Shown here: piece by piece, positions 7,149 to 14,037 of the stretch
Layout of the letters: every line of letters begins with the position of its first letter
How positions within the stretch are numbered: the stretch's first letter is position 1
From: a virus
IMG/VR virus record: IMGVR_UViG_3300008450_000013
Coordinates: 1-64,000 of that record
Strand: one strand, 5' to 3'
Length of the DNA: 64,000 nt
Notes under the pieces: generated by a model
Told to the model about the DNA's origin: nothing
The model's database searches: none
Seen by the model: only the letters and a program-made list of their open reading frames with translations
Position numbers and translations under genes: made by a program

Positions 7149-7203
7149 TAAGTAATATCATGGGCGTGGTAGATAACATGGACATGGTTGTTTAGGAGGG
7201 AAT

Positions 7204-7413
7204 ATGGAGAAGATGTATTATAATGGTAGGGAGGTTATTCTTGTTCAGAACATGTATGAGAGTAATCTGGATAATTTCCTCTGTCATAACTGTGTATTGG
7301 TGAGCGAGAACAACTGTGTTAAAGTGATTAACCCTCCACAGGGTAATAACATTTGTTGTCCTAGAAATAGTGGGAAGTTTTATGTATTTAAATTCAAGGA
7401 GGAAGCAGAATGA
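7204..7413 (+). CDS. Hypothetical Cys-rich protein (69 aa)
   Basis: TAGGAGGGAAT precedes the ATG. Five cysteines (FLCHNC, NNC, ICC) may bind metal. It overlaps the next gene by four bases. No family recognised. Confidence 0.7.
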   Translation: MEKMYYNGREVILVQNMYESNLDNFLCHNCVLVSENNCVKVINPPQGNNICCPRNSGKFYVFKFKEEAE

Positions 7414-7649
7414 AAGTAGTTCAGCAATGTAATGAGAAGCCTAAGTATGTGCCTATTACGATAACATTAGAGACAGCAGAAGAATTTATGGAGTTGTATT
7501 CAATTGTGAATAACAATACGCAACAGACTAATGTCGAGAAGTGGGTTAAGGAAGACTTTAATATAGACAATTATGTTTCTCCGAATAGCCCTGATCTGTT
7601 GTATGAATCTTTGAAGCAGCTTAAACAACAAGTAAAGGAGACATTATGA
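7410..7649 (+). CDS. Hypothetical protein (79 aa)
   Basis: AAGGAGGAAGCAGA before the ATG and four-base overlaps with both neighbours. The product contains the segment YVPITITLETAEEFMELYSI, a pattern common in small phage proteins of unknown role, followed by a polar helical end. Confidence 0.7.
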   Translation: MKVVQQCNEKPKYVPITITLETAEEFMELYSIVNNNTQQTNVEKWVKEDFNIDNYVSPNSPDLLYESLKQLKQQVKETL

Positions 7650-7867
7650 GCATTTCAGTGAGTAGATTAGATGAAAGTTCTCCTGTGGTTATAAAGCTCA
7701 CTGAGAAATGTGAATTGGAGTTCTTGAATGCTGCTATCAAACATTTTCTTGCTAACGGACATTACTCAGATATGATAACAGGTAGCAAACATATCAATAT
7801 GCGTAGCTTGGATAGCTTAATTACTGGCTTTAGCAATGTTAATTTTTGTTTGAAATACTATTTGTAA
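7646..7867 (+). CDS. Hypothetical protein (73 aa)
   Basis: AAAGGAGACATT before the ATG. Last gene of the first rightward group, followed at once by a terminator hairpin. The product is mixed alpha/beta with no recognised family. Confidence 0.7.
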   Translation: MSISVSRLDESSPVVIKLTEKCELEFLNAAIKHFLANGHYSDMITGSKHINMRSLDSLITGFSNVNFCLKYYL

Positions 7868-7877
7868 AGATTTATAC

Positions 7878-7912
7878 GCCCTGTCATTCCCTTCAATGGG
7901 AAGCAGGGCTTT
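7878..7912 (+). terminator. Intrinsic terminator
   Basis: Outer stem GCCCTG (7878-7883) with CAGGGC (7904-7909), inner stem TTCCC (7887-7891) with GGGAA, followed by TTT. It closes the operon that ends at 7867. Confidence 0.7.
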
Positions 7913-8054
7913 GTCACATCTGGCTTGTAATATGTGTGGGAATATTCTAGAGAATATTTTTATAAATTTAAAAAATTTTAAGGCCAACTTTCGGAGTTGT
8001 GTAATCATTCTCCCTCCCCATGAATTCCTCGTTTTCAGCCTGCTTTGTCAAGGA

Positions 8055-8150
8055 TGCTTTACATAACTATATAAGCATATAACTATATAATCATATACGT
8101 ATATAACTATTTACGCATAGATGCAAATACGTATATAAGCATGTAAAGCA
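8055..8150. repeat. Tandem AT-rich 8-bp repeat array bounded by a 10-bp inverted repeat
   Basis: From 8063 the sequence reads in 8-base steps: ATAACTAT, ATAAGCAT, ATAACTAT, ATAATCAT, ATACGTAT, ATAACTAT, TTACGCAT, AGATGCAA, ATACGTAT, ATAAGCAT. The array is flanked by TGCTTTACAT (8055-8064) and its exact inverse ATGTAAAGCA (8141-8150). It lies in an 890-bp stretch without a convincing gene. It could be a DNA-unwinding element, a protein-binding array or part of an origin. Confidence 0.8.
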
Positions 8151-8312
8151 CGTTTGACTTTTCTTGTAATTGCGTTGGTAAGTGTTAGACAGCTCAAGGA
8201 CGTTATAGAATGCCGTTACAGCTTGCGAGAACGCCCCAGAATCAATTTAAAACACTTGGTAGGGTACTTACTAGCCTAAAACATTTAAACGGCTCAGAAT
8301 GGCTTAAAATGC

Positions 8313-8465
8313 TTGTCTGAATATGGCGTGCAGGAAGCAATTAATAGCGCAATTCCAAAGGAAGGCGAAACGAGGCACAAGCTAGCTTCAGAATATGATA
8401 ATAAGCTTGTGGGACTGTCAATAGAACGGACAGCGAAGGGAAACAAACGACAAGACGAATATTAA
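8313..8465 (+). CDS. Doubtful short reading frame (50 aa)
   Basis: A TTG-started frame of 50 codons whose second half looks protein-like (ERTAKGNKRQDEY at the end, rich in charged residues). It has no ribosome binding site and the stop-free stretch is short. It may be a remnant of a lost gene. Reported because it is the only coding-like stretch in the 7868-8757 gap. Confidence 0.2.
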   Translation: MSEYGVQEAINSAIPKEGETRHKLASEYDNKLVGLSIERTAKGNKRQDEY

Positions 8466-8502
8466 AACATATAAAACCAGAATGCAAGCATGTTGTGAAA
8501 AT

Positions 8503-8550
8503 ACTTCAAAATAAATACATGCATATATAAGCATCAAATTATTTTGAAGT
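8503..8550. repeat. 12-bp perfect inverted repeat
   Basis: ACTTCAAAATAA (8503-8514) and TTATTTTGAAGT (8539-8550) surround an AT-rich core with another ATATAAGCAT octamer of the 8.1 kb array. It ends 16 bases before the -35 box of the promoter at 8567, so it is a good operator candidate. Confidence 0.7.
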
Positions 8551-8566
8551 TATTTGCAGAAAGTTG

Positions 8567-8596
8567 TTGACAGAATTTTCGATTCTCTGTTAAGAT
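8567..8596 (+). promoter_or_regulatory. Sigma-70-type promoter
   Basis: TTGACA at 8567-8572, an 18-bp spacer, TAAGAT at 8591-8596. It would drive the genes from 8758 after a leader of about 150 bases. The region GATTCTC just after the -10 recurs at the promoter near 10925. Confidence 0.6.
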
Positions 8597-8757
8597 TCTC
8601 CCATCGCAGCAAAACAAGGTTTTACGAAACTTTGGACAAGCTAGTTAAGTAAGGGTGAAAAGTCAGGCGGATCAATTAGACGTTAAAACGCTACTCTGAA
8701 ATGCTAGAATGTTGAATGCGATAGTGTAAGAATGTTTAAATCAATTAAGGGAATATC

Positions 8758-8940
8758 ATGTTTGAATCAGATATGCTGGAAAATATGCAAGCTATGCCAT
8801 CTTATAAAATGAATGTTTATCGTGCATGTAAGTATAAAAACAAGTGGGCAGTGCTAGACACAAAAACGAATGTGTATTATTTTATTGGTACAGGTTTTAA
8901 ATTCTGCGAAGCCAAAGCGAAAGAATTAAATACATTATGA
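8758..8940 (+). CDS. Hypothetical protein (60 aa)
   Basis: TTAAGGGAATATC before the ATG. Small basic protein (CKYKNKWAVLDTKTNVYYF). It overlaps the next short gene by four bases. Function unknown. Confidence 0.6.
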   Translation: MFESDMLENMQAMPSYKMNVYRACKYKNKWAVLDTKTNVYYFIGTGFKFCEAKAKELNTL

Positions 8941-9020
8941 AAGATTTTTCAACGCGCCAAGCTAGTATTTTATTGTTTGCAGTATTTTTTGTTTTAGTTC
9001 CTCTTTTAGAAAGTATTTGA
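8937..9020 (+). CDS. Very short membrane peptide (27 aa)
   Basis: The ATG at 8937 overlaps the stop of the previous gene (ATGA). A 27-codon frame with a single hydrophobic segment (SILLFAVFFVLVPLL) after a basic start. A plausible small membrane peptide, but the length makes the call uncertain. Confidence 0.45.
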   Translation: MKDFSTRQASILLFAVFFVLVPLLESI

Positions 9021-9021
9021 T

Positions 9022-9354
9022 ATGAAAACCAATATTCAAAAAATAAGCCAAGAATGGCAAGCAATGATACAAGGAAATACAATCCCGTGTTTTGAATTAG
9101 AGTTAAAGGATGGCGGGTATCTTTTAGTTGATTTAGAACTATTTGCAGACTTAGAAGAAATTCGGTTTTGTTTCGATTCTATGAATTTAAAACCGTGGTT
9201 TTCTGGCAATATCAAGGAAATTCACGATTGTAAATTTGCCTTGTCTATTACAGAATATGACGATAGTTTAGATACACTCTTAGAAGTGATTTATCAAGAA
9301 ATTACGGAAGGTTTTATGCTTCCTAATGATTTGTTCCCGAATGAAGAAAACTAA
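9022..9354 (+). CDS. Hypothetical acidic protein (110 aa)
   Basis: Starts one base after the previous stop. The product is strongly acidic throughout (ELELKDGGYLLVDLELFADL). Such charge can mimic DNA, as in some anti-restriction proteins, but no family is recognised and this is only a thought. Confidence 0.65.
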   Translation: MKTNIQKISQEWQAMIQGNTIPCFELELKDGGYLLVDLELFADLEEIRFCFDSMNLKPWFSGNIKEIHDCKFALSITEYDDSLDTLLEVIYQEITEGFMLPNDLFPNEEN

Positions 9355-9379
9355 TTTTAATTAAACGAAAGAAATTATT

Positions 9380-9838
9380 ATGCCTACTTACTACATGCAA
9401 ACAGAATCAGGACGCATTTTCACAACTTCTAGTTCACAGTATCACAAACAAGATAAAAAGCTTACTAAAAAAGAAGGTGAACAGCTTTACAAAGAACAAT
9501 GCAGAAATGAATTATTATCGCTGGTAAAACCTAATGATAAAATTTATGTTAATGTGGTTTCTGTGTCATCATCTGGCATGTCTAGAAAAATGAGTTTTCA
9601 CATTATCAAAGACAATGAACTGCGTAGTATTAGTTATCTTGTTTCTGTTGTAGCTGGGTATAATACCGATAATAATTACAATCTTAAGGTGTCTGGCTGC
9701 GGAATGGACATGGGTTTTAGTGTTGTTTATAATCTTGGGCGCTGCTTATGGCGTGATGGCACACCTGAATCACATGGCACTAGAAACGGTGTCGCTGACT
9801 TTGATGGCGGGTATGCTTTGAAATATTCTTACATTTAA
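9380..9838 (+). CDS. Conserved phage hypothetical protein (152 aa)
   Basis: Contains VSVSSSGMSRKMSFHII (residues about 55-71) and VSGCGMDMGFSVVYNLGRCL (about 105-124). These two blocks, with the invariant GMSR and CGMDMGF motifs, mark a family widely present in tailed phages and prophages, whose function is unknown. The weak leader GAAAGAAATT precedes the ATG. Confidence 0.8.
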   Translation: MPTYYMQTESGRIFTTSSSQYHKQDKKLTKKEGEQLYKEQCRNELLSLVKPNDKIYVNVVSVSSSGMSRKMSFHIIKDNELRSISYLVSVVAGYNTDNNYNLKVSGCGMDMGFSVVYNLGRCLWRDGTPESHGTRNGVADFDGGYALKYSYI

Positions 9839-9846
9839 GGTTATTT

Positions 9847-10215
9847 ATGTCTTACACTAAATTAAAGTCACTTAATATAAATTGGGTAGATAAAATTGAT
9901 GGTTTAACAATTGCTAATGCCATCGAATATCTTAAAACTCTTGATCAAGACAAGCGCTTAGACTGTTATCTTGATGGCGATACACAAGGTTGTGATTTAG
10001 TATCACGACTTGTCTATGATGTACCAATGACTAATAAAGAAATTCTGTCACAATTGCGAGAAAAGCACGATAGGAATATAAAGCTTTATCAAGATGCAAT
10101 TGCCAGATATAAGGCTAGAAACGAACAACCGGAACGAATCTTGCAATGTGAAAAGCTTATTGCTGAACATCAAAACAAGCTTGATGAATTGATTTTAAAA
10201 TACTTGAAAGACTAA
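9847..10215 (+). CDS. Hypothetical protein (122 aa)
   Basis: The start follows AAGGTTATTT. The N-terminal half looks globular (WVDKIDGLTIANAIEYLKTL) and the C-terminal half is a long charged helix likely to form a coiled coil (residues about 65-120). No family recognised. Confidence 0.7.
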   Translation: MSYTKLKSLNINWVDKIDGLTIANAIEYLKTLDQDKRLDCYLDGDTQGCDLVSRLVYDVPMTNKEILSQLREKHDRNIKLYQDAIARYKARNEQPERILQCEKLIAEHQNKLDELILKYLKD

Positions 10216-10219
10216 CAAC

Positions 10220-10375
10220 ATGATCCAATTCACAATTCAACACAACCCTACAGCGCTTGCAAAATGGCAAGCCGTAGACAGTTCTGGCAAAGTATGGAAA
10301 AGTCACATTTATAAGCGTGGCATTATCGACTGGATAAGCGCGCAGTGTGGCACGGCTCCAACTAAGCAATATTAA
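10220..10375 (+). CDS. Hypothetical protein (51 aa)
   Basis: Short frame starting four bases after the previous stop. Basic, Trp-containing product (LAKWQAVDSSGKVWKSHIYK). No good ribosome binding site, so translation may depend on coupling. Function unknown. Confidence 0.5.
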   Translation: MIQFTIQHNPTALAKWQAVDSSGKVWKSHIYKRGIIDWISAQCGTAPTKQY

Positions 10376-10391
10376 TTTACAAGGATTTATT

Positions 10392-10610
10392 ATGACAATC
10401 AATTCAATCAGGTACTGTGTGCAATGCACAGATAAAGATTCTGGAAAGGTGGGAGACTTTATAGTAAATGAAATTGCATATTCTCAAGGAAAAGGATTTT
10501 ATGCGATTAGCCCAATATTTACTAATCTTGTGGAATTATTCCAGTATGCAAAACAATTAGGCTATACAGAACATTCTTTCGCAGCACCTTTTACAATTTC
10601 AAGGAAGTAA
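10392..10610 (+). CDS. Hypothetical protein (72 aa)
   Basis: AAGGATTTATT before the ATG at 10392 favours this start over an upstream in-frame codon. The opening MTINSIRYCVQCTDKDSGK contains a CxxC that could bind metal. Otherwise no family recognised. Confidence 0.6.
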   Translation: MTINSIRYCVQCTDKDSGKVGDFIVNEIAYSQGKGFYAISPIFTNLVELFQYAKQLGYTEHSFAAPFTISRK

Positions 10611-10612
10611 TA

Positions 10613-10765
10613 ATGCAAACAAATTTCAACACAATCAAAACAATACGTAAGCCTAAGACACAAGAGGCAATCGAGAAGCAATCTAAAACGGCTTACAAGG
10701 GCAAAACGTGGAAGCGGGACACGAATAAGCGGGAAATGTACAATTATGCATCGGAGGCACGTTAA
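10613..10765 (+). CDS. Basic protein (50 aa)
   Basis: Starts two bases after the previous stop, with AAGGAAGTAATA upstream. Very basic and without hydrophobic core residues (TIRKPKTQEAIEKQSKTAYK), so it may bind nucleic acid. Function unknown. Confidence 0.55.
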   Translation: MQTNFNTIKTIRKPKTQEAIEKQSKTAYKGKTWKRDTNKREMYNYASEAR

Positions 10766-10766
10766 A

Positions 10767-10916
10767 ATGATTTTATTTCACAAGTACAAGGGACATTCAA
10801 TAATACAAGGAAATGCGTATTTCTGGCACGAATTCAGCAGCAGAAAATTTGAGACTTTGAAGAATGCTAAAATATCACTTTCGAGTATTTTAAAAATAAA
10901 ATCGTGGCTGTTGTAA
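10767..10916 (+). CDS. Hypothetical protein (49 aa)
   Basis: Starts two bases after the previous stop, with CGGAGGCACGTTAAA upstream. Basic product with a helical end (KNAKISLSSILKIKSWLL). Function unknown. Confidence 0.5.
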   Translation: MILFHKYKGHSIIQGNAYFWHEFSSRKFETLKNAKISLSSILKIKSWLL

Positions 10917-10924
10917 AATAATGC

Positions 10925-10954
10925 TTGACACAATCTTTTAAGTTATGAGATGAT
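10925..10954 (+). promoter_or_regulatory. Possible sigma-70-type promoter
   Basis: TTGACA at 10925-10930 and GATGAT at 10949-10954 with an 18-bp spacer. The -10 is weak. The sequence after it (GATTCTC) matches that of the promoter at 8567-8596. Confidence 0.45.
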
Positions 10955-11017
10955 TCTCTTAACGCAATTGTTTTGATTCCCAAAACTGTTTTGCGCATAA
11001 TTAAACAGGGGTTCAAA

Positions 11018-11167
11018 ATGAGAGATTATTTATTCAATGTAGTGTCTGCTGTAGTGATTGCATTCTTTATTATGTCGTTGTTAGTGTTTTTGGTGGTCAG
11101 TAGTCCTTTGCAAGCGAGTAATGATCATTTCAAAGGAATCCATACAAACTGCCTGCATGCAAAATAA
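11018..11167 (+). CDS. Single-pass membrane protein (49 aa)
   Basis: The ATG at 11018 has AGGGGTTCAAA upstream and is preferred to the frame's earlier codon at 10973. Residues 7-30 are hydrophobic (VVSAVVIAFFIMSLLVFLVV), followed by a polar tail with His and Cys. Function unknown. Confidence 0.6.
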   Translation: MRDYLFNVVSAVVIAFFIMSLLVFLVVSSPLQASNDHFKGIHTNCLHAK

Positions 11168-11182
11168 CTTGCACAGAATTAA

Positions 11183-11205
11183 AAGCCTAGTGTAAAATTA
11201 GGCTT
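11183..11205 (+). terminator. Hairpin, possible weak terminator
   Basis: AAGCCTA (11183-11189) pairs with TAGGCTT (11199-11205) across a nine-base loop. The downstream tract CCTTC is not a good U-run, so it may only protect or pause the RNA. Confidence 0.4.
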
Positions 11206-11235
11206 CCTTCAAACAACTAATAAATAGGTTTTATC

Positions 11236-11358
11236 ATGAGCTACGCTATACCGTACAAAGGAATCACACGGTTCTTCAACAGTGAAGAACAAGCGATAGT
11301 TTTCTGTAAGCTTGCTATGATTCCAGCTAATTCTGTCATAAAGGTGACATTATCATGA
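11236..11358 (+). CDS. Hypothetical protein (40 aa)
   Basis: A 40-codon frame whose stop overlaps the next ATG (ATGA at 11355). The sequence (GITRFFNSEEQAIVFCKLAM) looks like a small alpha/beta domain. Function unknown. Confidence 0.5.
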   Translation: MSYAIPYKGITRFFNSEEQAIVFCKLAMIPANSVIKVTLS

Positions 11359-11594
11359 AATATCAATATTTTGCACAATTCTACAAACTTGATTTACTAG
11401 GTAATCTAGTGGAAGCACTGGGAAGTGATGCAGTGTGTCCAATTGACGGGCGCTTATCACGGTGTAATATGTTCTGGCAAGCGTCACAACATAACGAACG
11501 CTTGCAAGCGTTAAACAAGTGTTTTATGGGGTTTTCTGTGCATTATGGTACTTACTCACAGAATCGTGTAGTTTTGTCTTATACTGCGTTTTGA
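11355..11594 (+). CDS. Hypothetical protein (79 aa)
   Basis: AAGGTGACATTATC before the ATG, coupled to the previous gene. Aromatic-rich product with no recognised family. Confidence 0.6.
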   Translation: MKYQYFAQFYKLDLLGNLVEALGSDAVCPIDGRLSRCNMFWQASQHNERLQALNKCFMGFSVHYGTYSQNRVVLSYTAF

Positions 11595-11603
11595 GGAATA
11601 AGA

Positions 11604-11807
11604 ATGTTAACATCAATAGATAATCATAAAGAGGTATGCAAGGCAATAGCACCGATTGACTGGACTTATACAGGCTTCGATGATGGCTTCTATTGTTTTC
11701 AAACTGGGAGCTATTCAACAGGCTTCAAAGAAATGAAGTGTAAGCAAGTAGACTTGACTAAAGCTAACTTGGTGCTTATGGTAAGATTAAATATGACAAG
11801 GGTATAA
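11604..11807 (+). CDS. Hypothetical protein (67 aa)
   Basis: GAGGAATAAGA before the ATG. The start ends one base before the following gene begins. Contains WTYTGFDDGFYCFQTG. No family recognised. Confidence 0.6.
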   Translation: MLTSIDNHKEVCKAIAPIDWTYTGFDDGFYCFQTGSYSTGFKEMKCKQVDLTKANLVLMVRLNMTRV

Positions 11808-11808
11808 C

Positions 11809-11991
11809 ATGACAATCAATACAATCAAGTTAGACAAGCGGTATACATACCACCTAGAATGGTGCGGTTATGTCACGCCACTGTATTGTGCAAGGTTCCT
11901 AGGCGAGCTTATATCTACGCATAGGAACAAACAGGATGCTATACAGGCGTGCTCAGATGCTTATGATAGGCGGATGGCAGAGTACCTATAA
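11809..11991 (+). CDS. Hypothetical protein (60 aa), last gene of the rightward early block
   Basis: AAGGGTATAAC before the ATG. Basic helical end (NKQDAIQACSDAYDRRMAEY). Followed 25 bases later by a strong terminator. Function unknown. Confidence 0.6.
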   Translation: MTINTIKLDKRYTYHLEWCGYVTPLYCARFLGELISTHRNKQDAIQACSDAYDRRMAEYL

Positions 11992-12015
11992 GCATAAATG
12001 ATAGTGTCGTATCAT

Positions 12016-12040
12016 AAGCCGCTTCTCAGCGGCTTTTTTC
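12016..12040 (+). terminator. Strong intrinsic terminator
   Basis: AAGCCGC (12016-12022), loop TTCTCA, GCGGCTT (12029-12035), then a run of T. It ends the rightward early block. Confidence 0.9.
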
Positions 12041-12090
12041 TTTATGTGGTGTGGTATAGTTGCGAGTAGGTTATAGTACCATTAGTATAC

Positions 12091-12227
12091 TTATCCACAG
12101 GTTATCATTACTTATCACAGAGTTTGTATGTTATCCACAGAGTTATCCACAGGCTGGAGGTCAATTGTAACCTTTGCAGCTAGTAAGGACAAAGTGGTCT
12201 GACCAATTCAAAGTGGTAGTACCAATT
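12091..12227. other. Candidate replication origin: DnaA boxes and 19-bp repeats
   Basis: Three perfect DnaA boxes TTATCCACA lie at 12091-12099, 12131-12139 and 12143-12151, with a related TTATCACA at 12112-12119, all in the same orientation. Just after them a 19-bp unit is repeated in tandem (12190-12208 and 12209-12227): CAAAGTGG, then T, a variable triplet (CTG or AGT), then ACCAATT. Each unit has the palindromic core TGGT-N3-ACCA. The region is free of genes and lies between converging operons. Origin function is inferred. Confidence 0.6.
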
Positions 12228-12841
12228 GATAAACTTCGAACCAATAGCAATATCACAACACTTTCAATTTGCAAGCACCTACTCTCACCAAATCCATCAC
12301 AATAGCACTCGATCAGATCACATCGTCGCAGTATCCTAGCCAGTCAATCTACCATAACACCACTAATACATCACTCACAATACCGATTGTAAGGCATTAG
12401 AATCACTGCCAAGCGATTATATTGTGCTGTCCTATGTCTTCCTATACCTAGGTTTCTAAACGCCTAGAATCGCTTCTATTAAGGGAAATAAACAGGTGTA
12501 ACGGTAACACTGGCGCGGGTTTCAAGGAAGTGTTAGATATTTTACAAGTTACAGGTGTAGCGTTACATGCGTAGCAGGGCGTGTTAAGCGAAGGAAGCGT
12601 CTCTGACCAATTTTGAAGATGACACCCTCTCAGATATATTTCCAGAATCTCGAAAATACTCTCCCACAAAGAGGCTATGTCAGAAAAATTTTCATAGAAA
12701 TTTCAGCTCTCAAACTCACTTTATGTTATCAGAATAGATATTTTCTGTACAGAATAGCAATTATATGTGTCTTAAAAGATACAATAAAATTAAATTTTCA
12801 GAATAATTCAATTTGGGAAGAATTTACGGAAGTATAGACAG
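12228..12841. other. Gap without a supported gene
   Basis: About 600 bases between the origin candidate and the hairpins before the leftward operon end. Two open frames (12448-12669 minus, 12613-12837 plus) lack ribosome binding sites and have odd composition, so I do not call them. I see no further clear signal here. Confidence 0.5.
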
Positions 12842-12865
12842 GCATATTAATAGGATTTAATATGC
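12842..12865. repeat. Perfect 9-bp hairpin
   Basis: GCATATTAA (12842-12850) and TTAATATGC (12857-12865) around a six-base loop. No T-run follows on either strand, so it is more likely a binding site or an RNA end structure than a terminator. Confidence 0.5.
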
Positions 12866-12902
12866 TATTGGGAAGCGTCTTATAGTGGGAATTAGACGTA
12901 AG

Positions 12903-12960
12903 AAAACGATTTAAACATCCATCCCATAGAAACATACTAGGACAACATTTAAATCGTTTT
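12903..12960 (-). terminator. Inverted repeat at the end of the leftward operon, probable terminator
   Basis: AAAACGATTTAAA (12903-12915) is perfectly inverted as TTTAAATCGTTTT (12948-12960). In the leftward direction the 13-bp stem ends in a run of T, 24 bases after the last stop codon at 12984. The loop of 32 bases is long, so efficiency is uncertain. Confidence 0.55.
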
Positions 12961-12983
12961 GAGGGTGATTTTACTTAGATAAA

Positions 12984-13163
12984 CTACTGTATTGTTCGGT
13001 AAACTCCATAAGGCATAAACTCACTATCTGGCTTGTAAGTCCATCCTAACCTTTCATCGTAATACACAACTTTACCAATACTCTGCGACATCTTTAGGAA
13101 TTCTTGAGTGTCCTTGTCCAACTTACTAAATGCTTCCCACTTGTCATTACTGAAACTATTCAT
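12984..13163 (-). CDS. Hypothetical protein (59 aa)
   Basis: A 59-codon frame with GAGGGACT before the ATG at 13163. Last gene of the large leftward operon. Contains KVVYYDERLGWTYKPDSEF. No family recognised. Confidence 0.65.
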   Translation of the reverse strand: MNSFSNDKWEAFSKLDKDTQEFLKMSQSIGKVVYYDERLGWTYKPDSEFMPYGVYRTIQ

Positions 13164-13172
13164 AGTCCCTCC

Positions 13173-13637
13173 TCACATATTCGGAAAGAAGCGACACACC
13201 ATGTCATAGTACAGAAATCCATCTCTGTCATATTTATACTTGTCGTCTTCCACCATCACCAATAAATGCCCTTTGTCAAAGACACTCACTTTAGAATTAA
13301 AGTTGTTTGAAGCCACAGACAGCTTTCTAGGTGCAATGTTAGTTTCTATTGGCATCCCTGTGTTAGCGTACAAATATTCCAACTCCTTAAGCTTAGAGTC
13401 TACAAGAAGCTTACAGACACCTTCTACAAAATCGGCTATCACTTCAGGGTCTGTACAAACACCTATACCATAGTAATATATGGCACAATCTGTCCCTACC
13501 TTGTACACTTCAAATTTAGCCTTAGTAGTTTTGTCCCTGTATGTCTTAGAGTGGTTCATCTGGTATGGGTATTTCTCATCCCTGTCAACAATCTCCCATC
13601 TGTCATATTGCTTGAAAGCTTTTAGTAAATTACTCAT
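13173..13637 (-). CDS. Hypothetical protein (154 aa)
   Basis: Starts at 13637 with GAAGGAGGGATTGGT upstream and overlaps the stop of the gene before by four bases. Beta-rich globular composition. It follows the NAD-synthesis genes, but nothing in the sequence links it to them. Function unknown. Confidence 0.75.
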   Translation of the reverse strand: MSNLLKAFKQYDRWEIVDRDEKYPYQMNHSKTYRDKTTKAKFEVYKVGTDCAIYYYGIGVCTDPEVIADFVEGVCKLLVDSKLKELEYLYANTGMPIETNIAPRKLSVASNNFNSKVSVFDKGHLLVMVEDDKYKYDRDGFLYYDMVCRFFPNM

Positions 13638-13990
13638 ACCAATCCCTCCTTCAACTCAAGCACAACCCCTGCTGCAGCATACGCACTCCACGTAGGGTTG
13701 TTCTCTACAAAATATTTCATTGACGTATAGTGCTCATTGAATGTCTCAACCTCCACACCAGCCTTCTTCAAATACTTCCTAAGCACCTTGACAGAAACAC
13801 CCTCATCTCGTGAGGGCATCCTAATCTTCCACTTAGAAGCTAGTCCTTCCCAATATCCCATGTCAAGATAGCTTGTCTTGTATAAATGCTTATTAGCTTG
13901 AATGTCCAGTTGCTTCTGCTTACGTGCTTCTCTTGCCTTTACTAGAGCTTCTTCACGTTGCTCTGCTGTCATATTATTTATGAATGTCAT
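13634..13990 (-). CDS. Hypothetical protein (118 aa)
   Basis: TAGGAGAACAA before the ATG. A basic N-terminal helix (AEQREEALVKAREARKQKQ) is followed by a compact domain with conserved-looking Trp and Tyr (YLDMGYWEGLASKWKIRMPS). Likely a conserved phage protein with nucleic-acid contact, function unknown. Confidence 0.75.
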   Translation of the reverse strand: MTFINNMTAEQREEALVKAREARKQKQLDIQANKHLYKTSYLDMGYWEGLASKWKIRMPSRDEGVSVKVLRKYLKKAGVEVETFNEHYTSMKYFVENNPTWSAYAAAGVVLELKEGLV

Positions 13991-14005
13991 TTGTTCTCCT
14001 AAATA

Positions 14006-14029
14006 AAGGGCTTCATGCAGACAGCCCTT
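14006..14029 (-). terminator. Hairpin after nadV, probable partial terminator
   Basis: In the leftward direction AAGGGCT (14029-14023 read on the minus strand), a ten-base loop, AGCCCTT and then TATTT. It lies between the end of nadV and the next gene's ribosome binding site, so it may attenuate downstream transcription. Confidence 0.6.
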
Positions 14030-14037
14030 ATTGTATG

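Noticed and set aside
12448-12669. 73-codon leftward frame in the convergent gap
   Set aside because: No ribosome binding site, no link to the leftward operon, and composition unlike the neighbours.
12613-12837. 74-codon rightward frame in the convergent gap
   Set aside because: No ribosome binding site, odd composition, and it points into the terminator region of the leftward operon.
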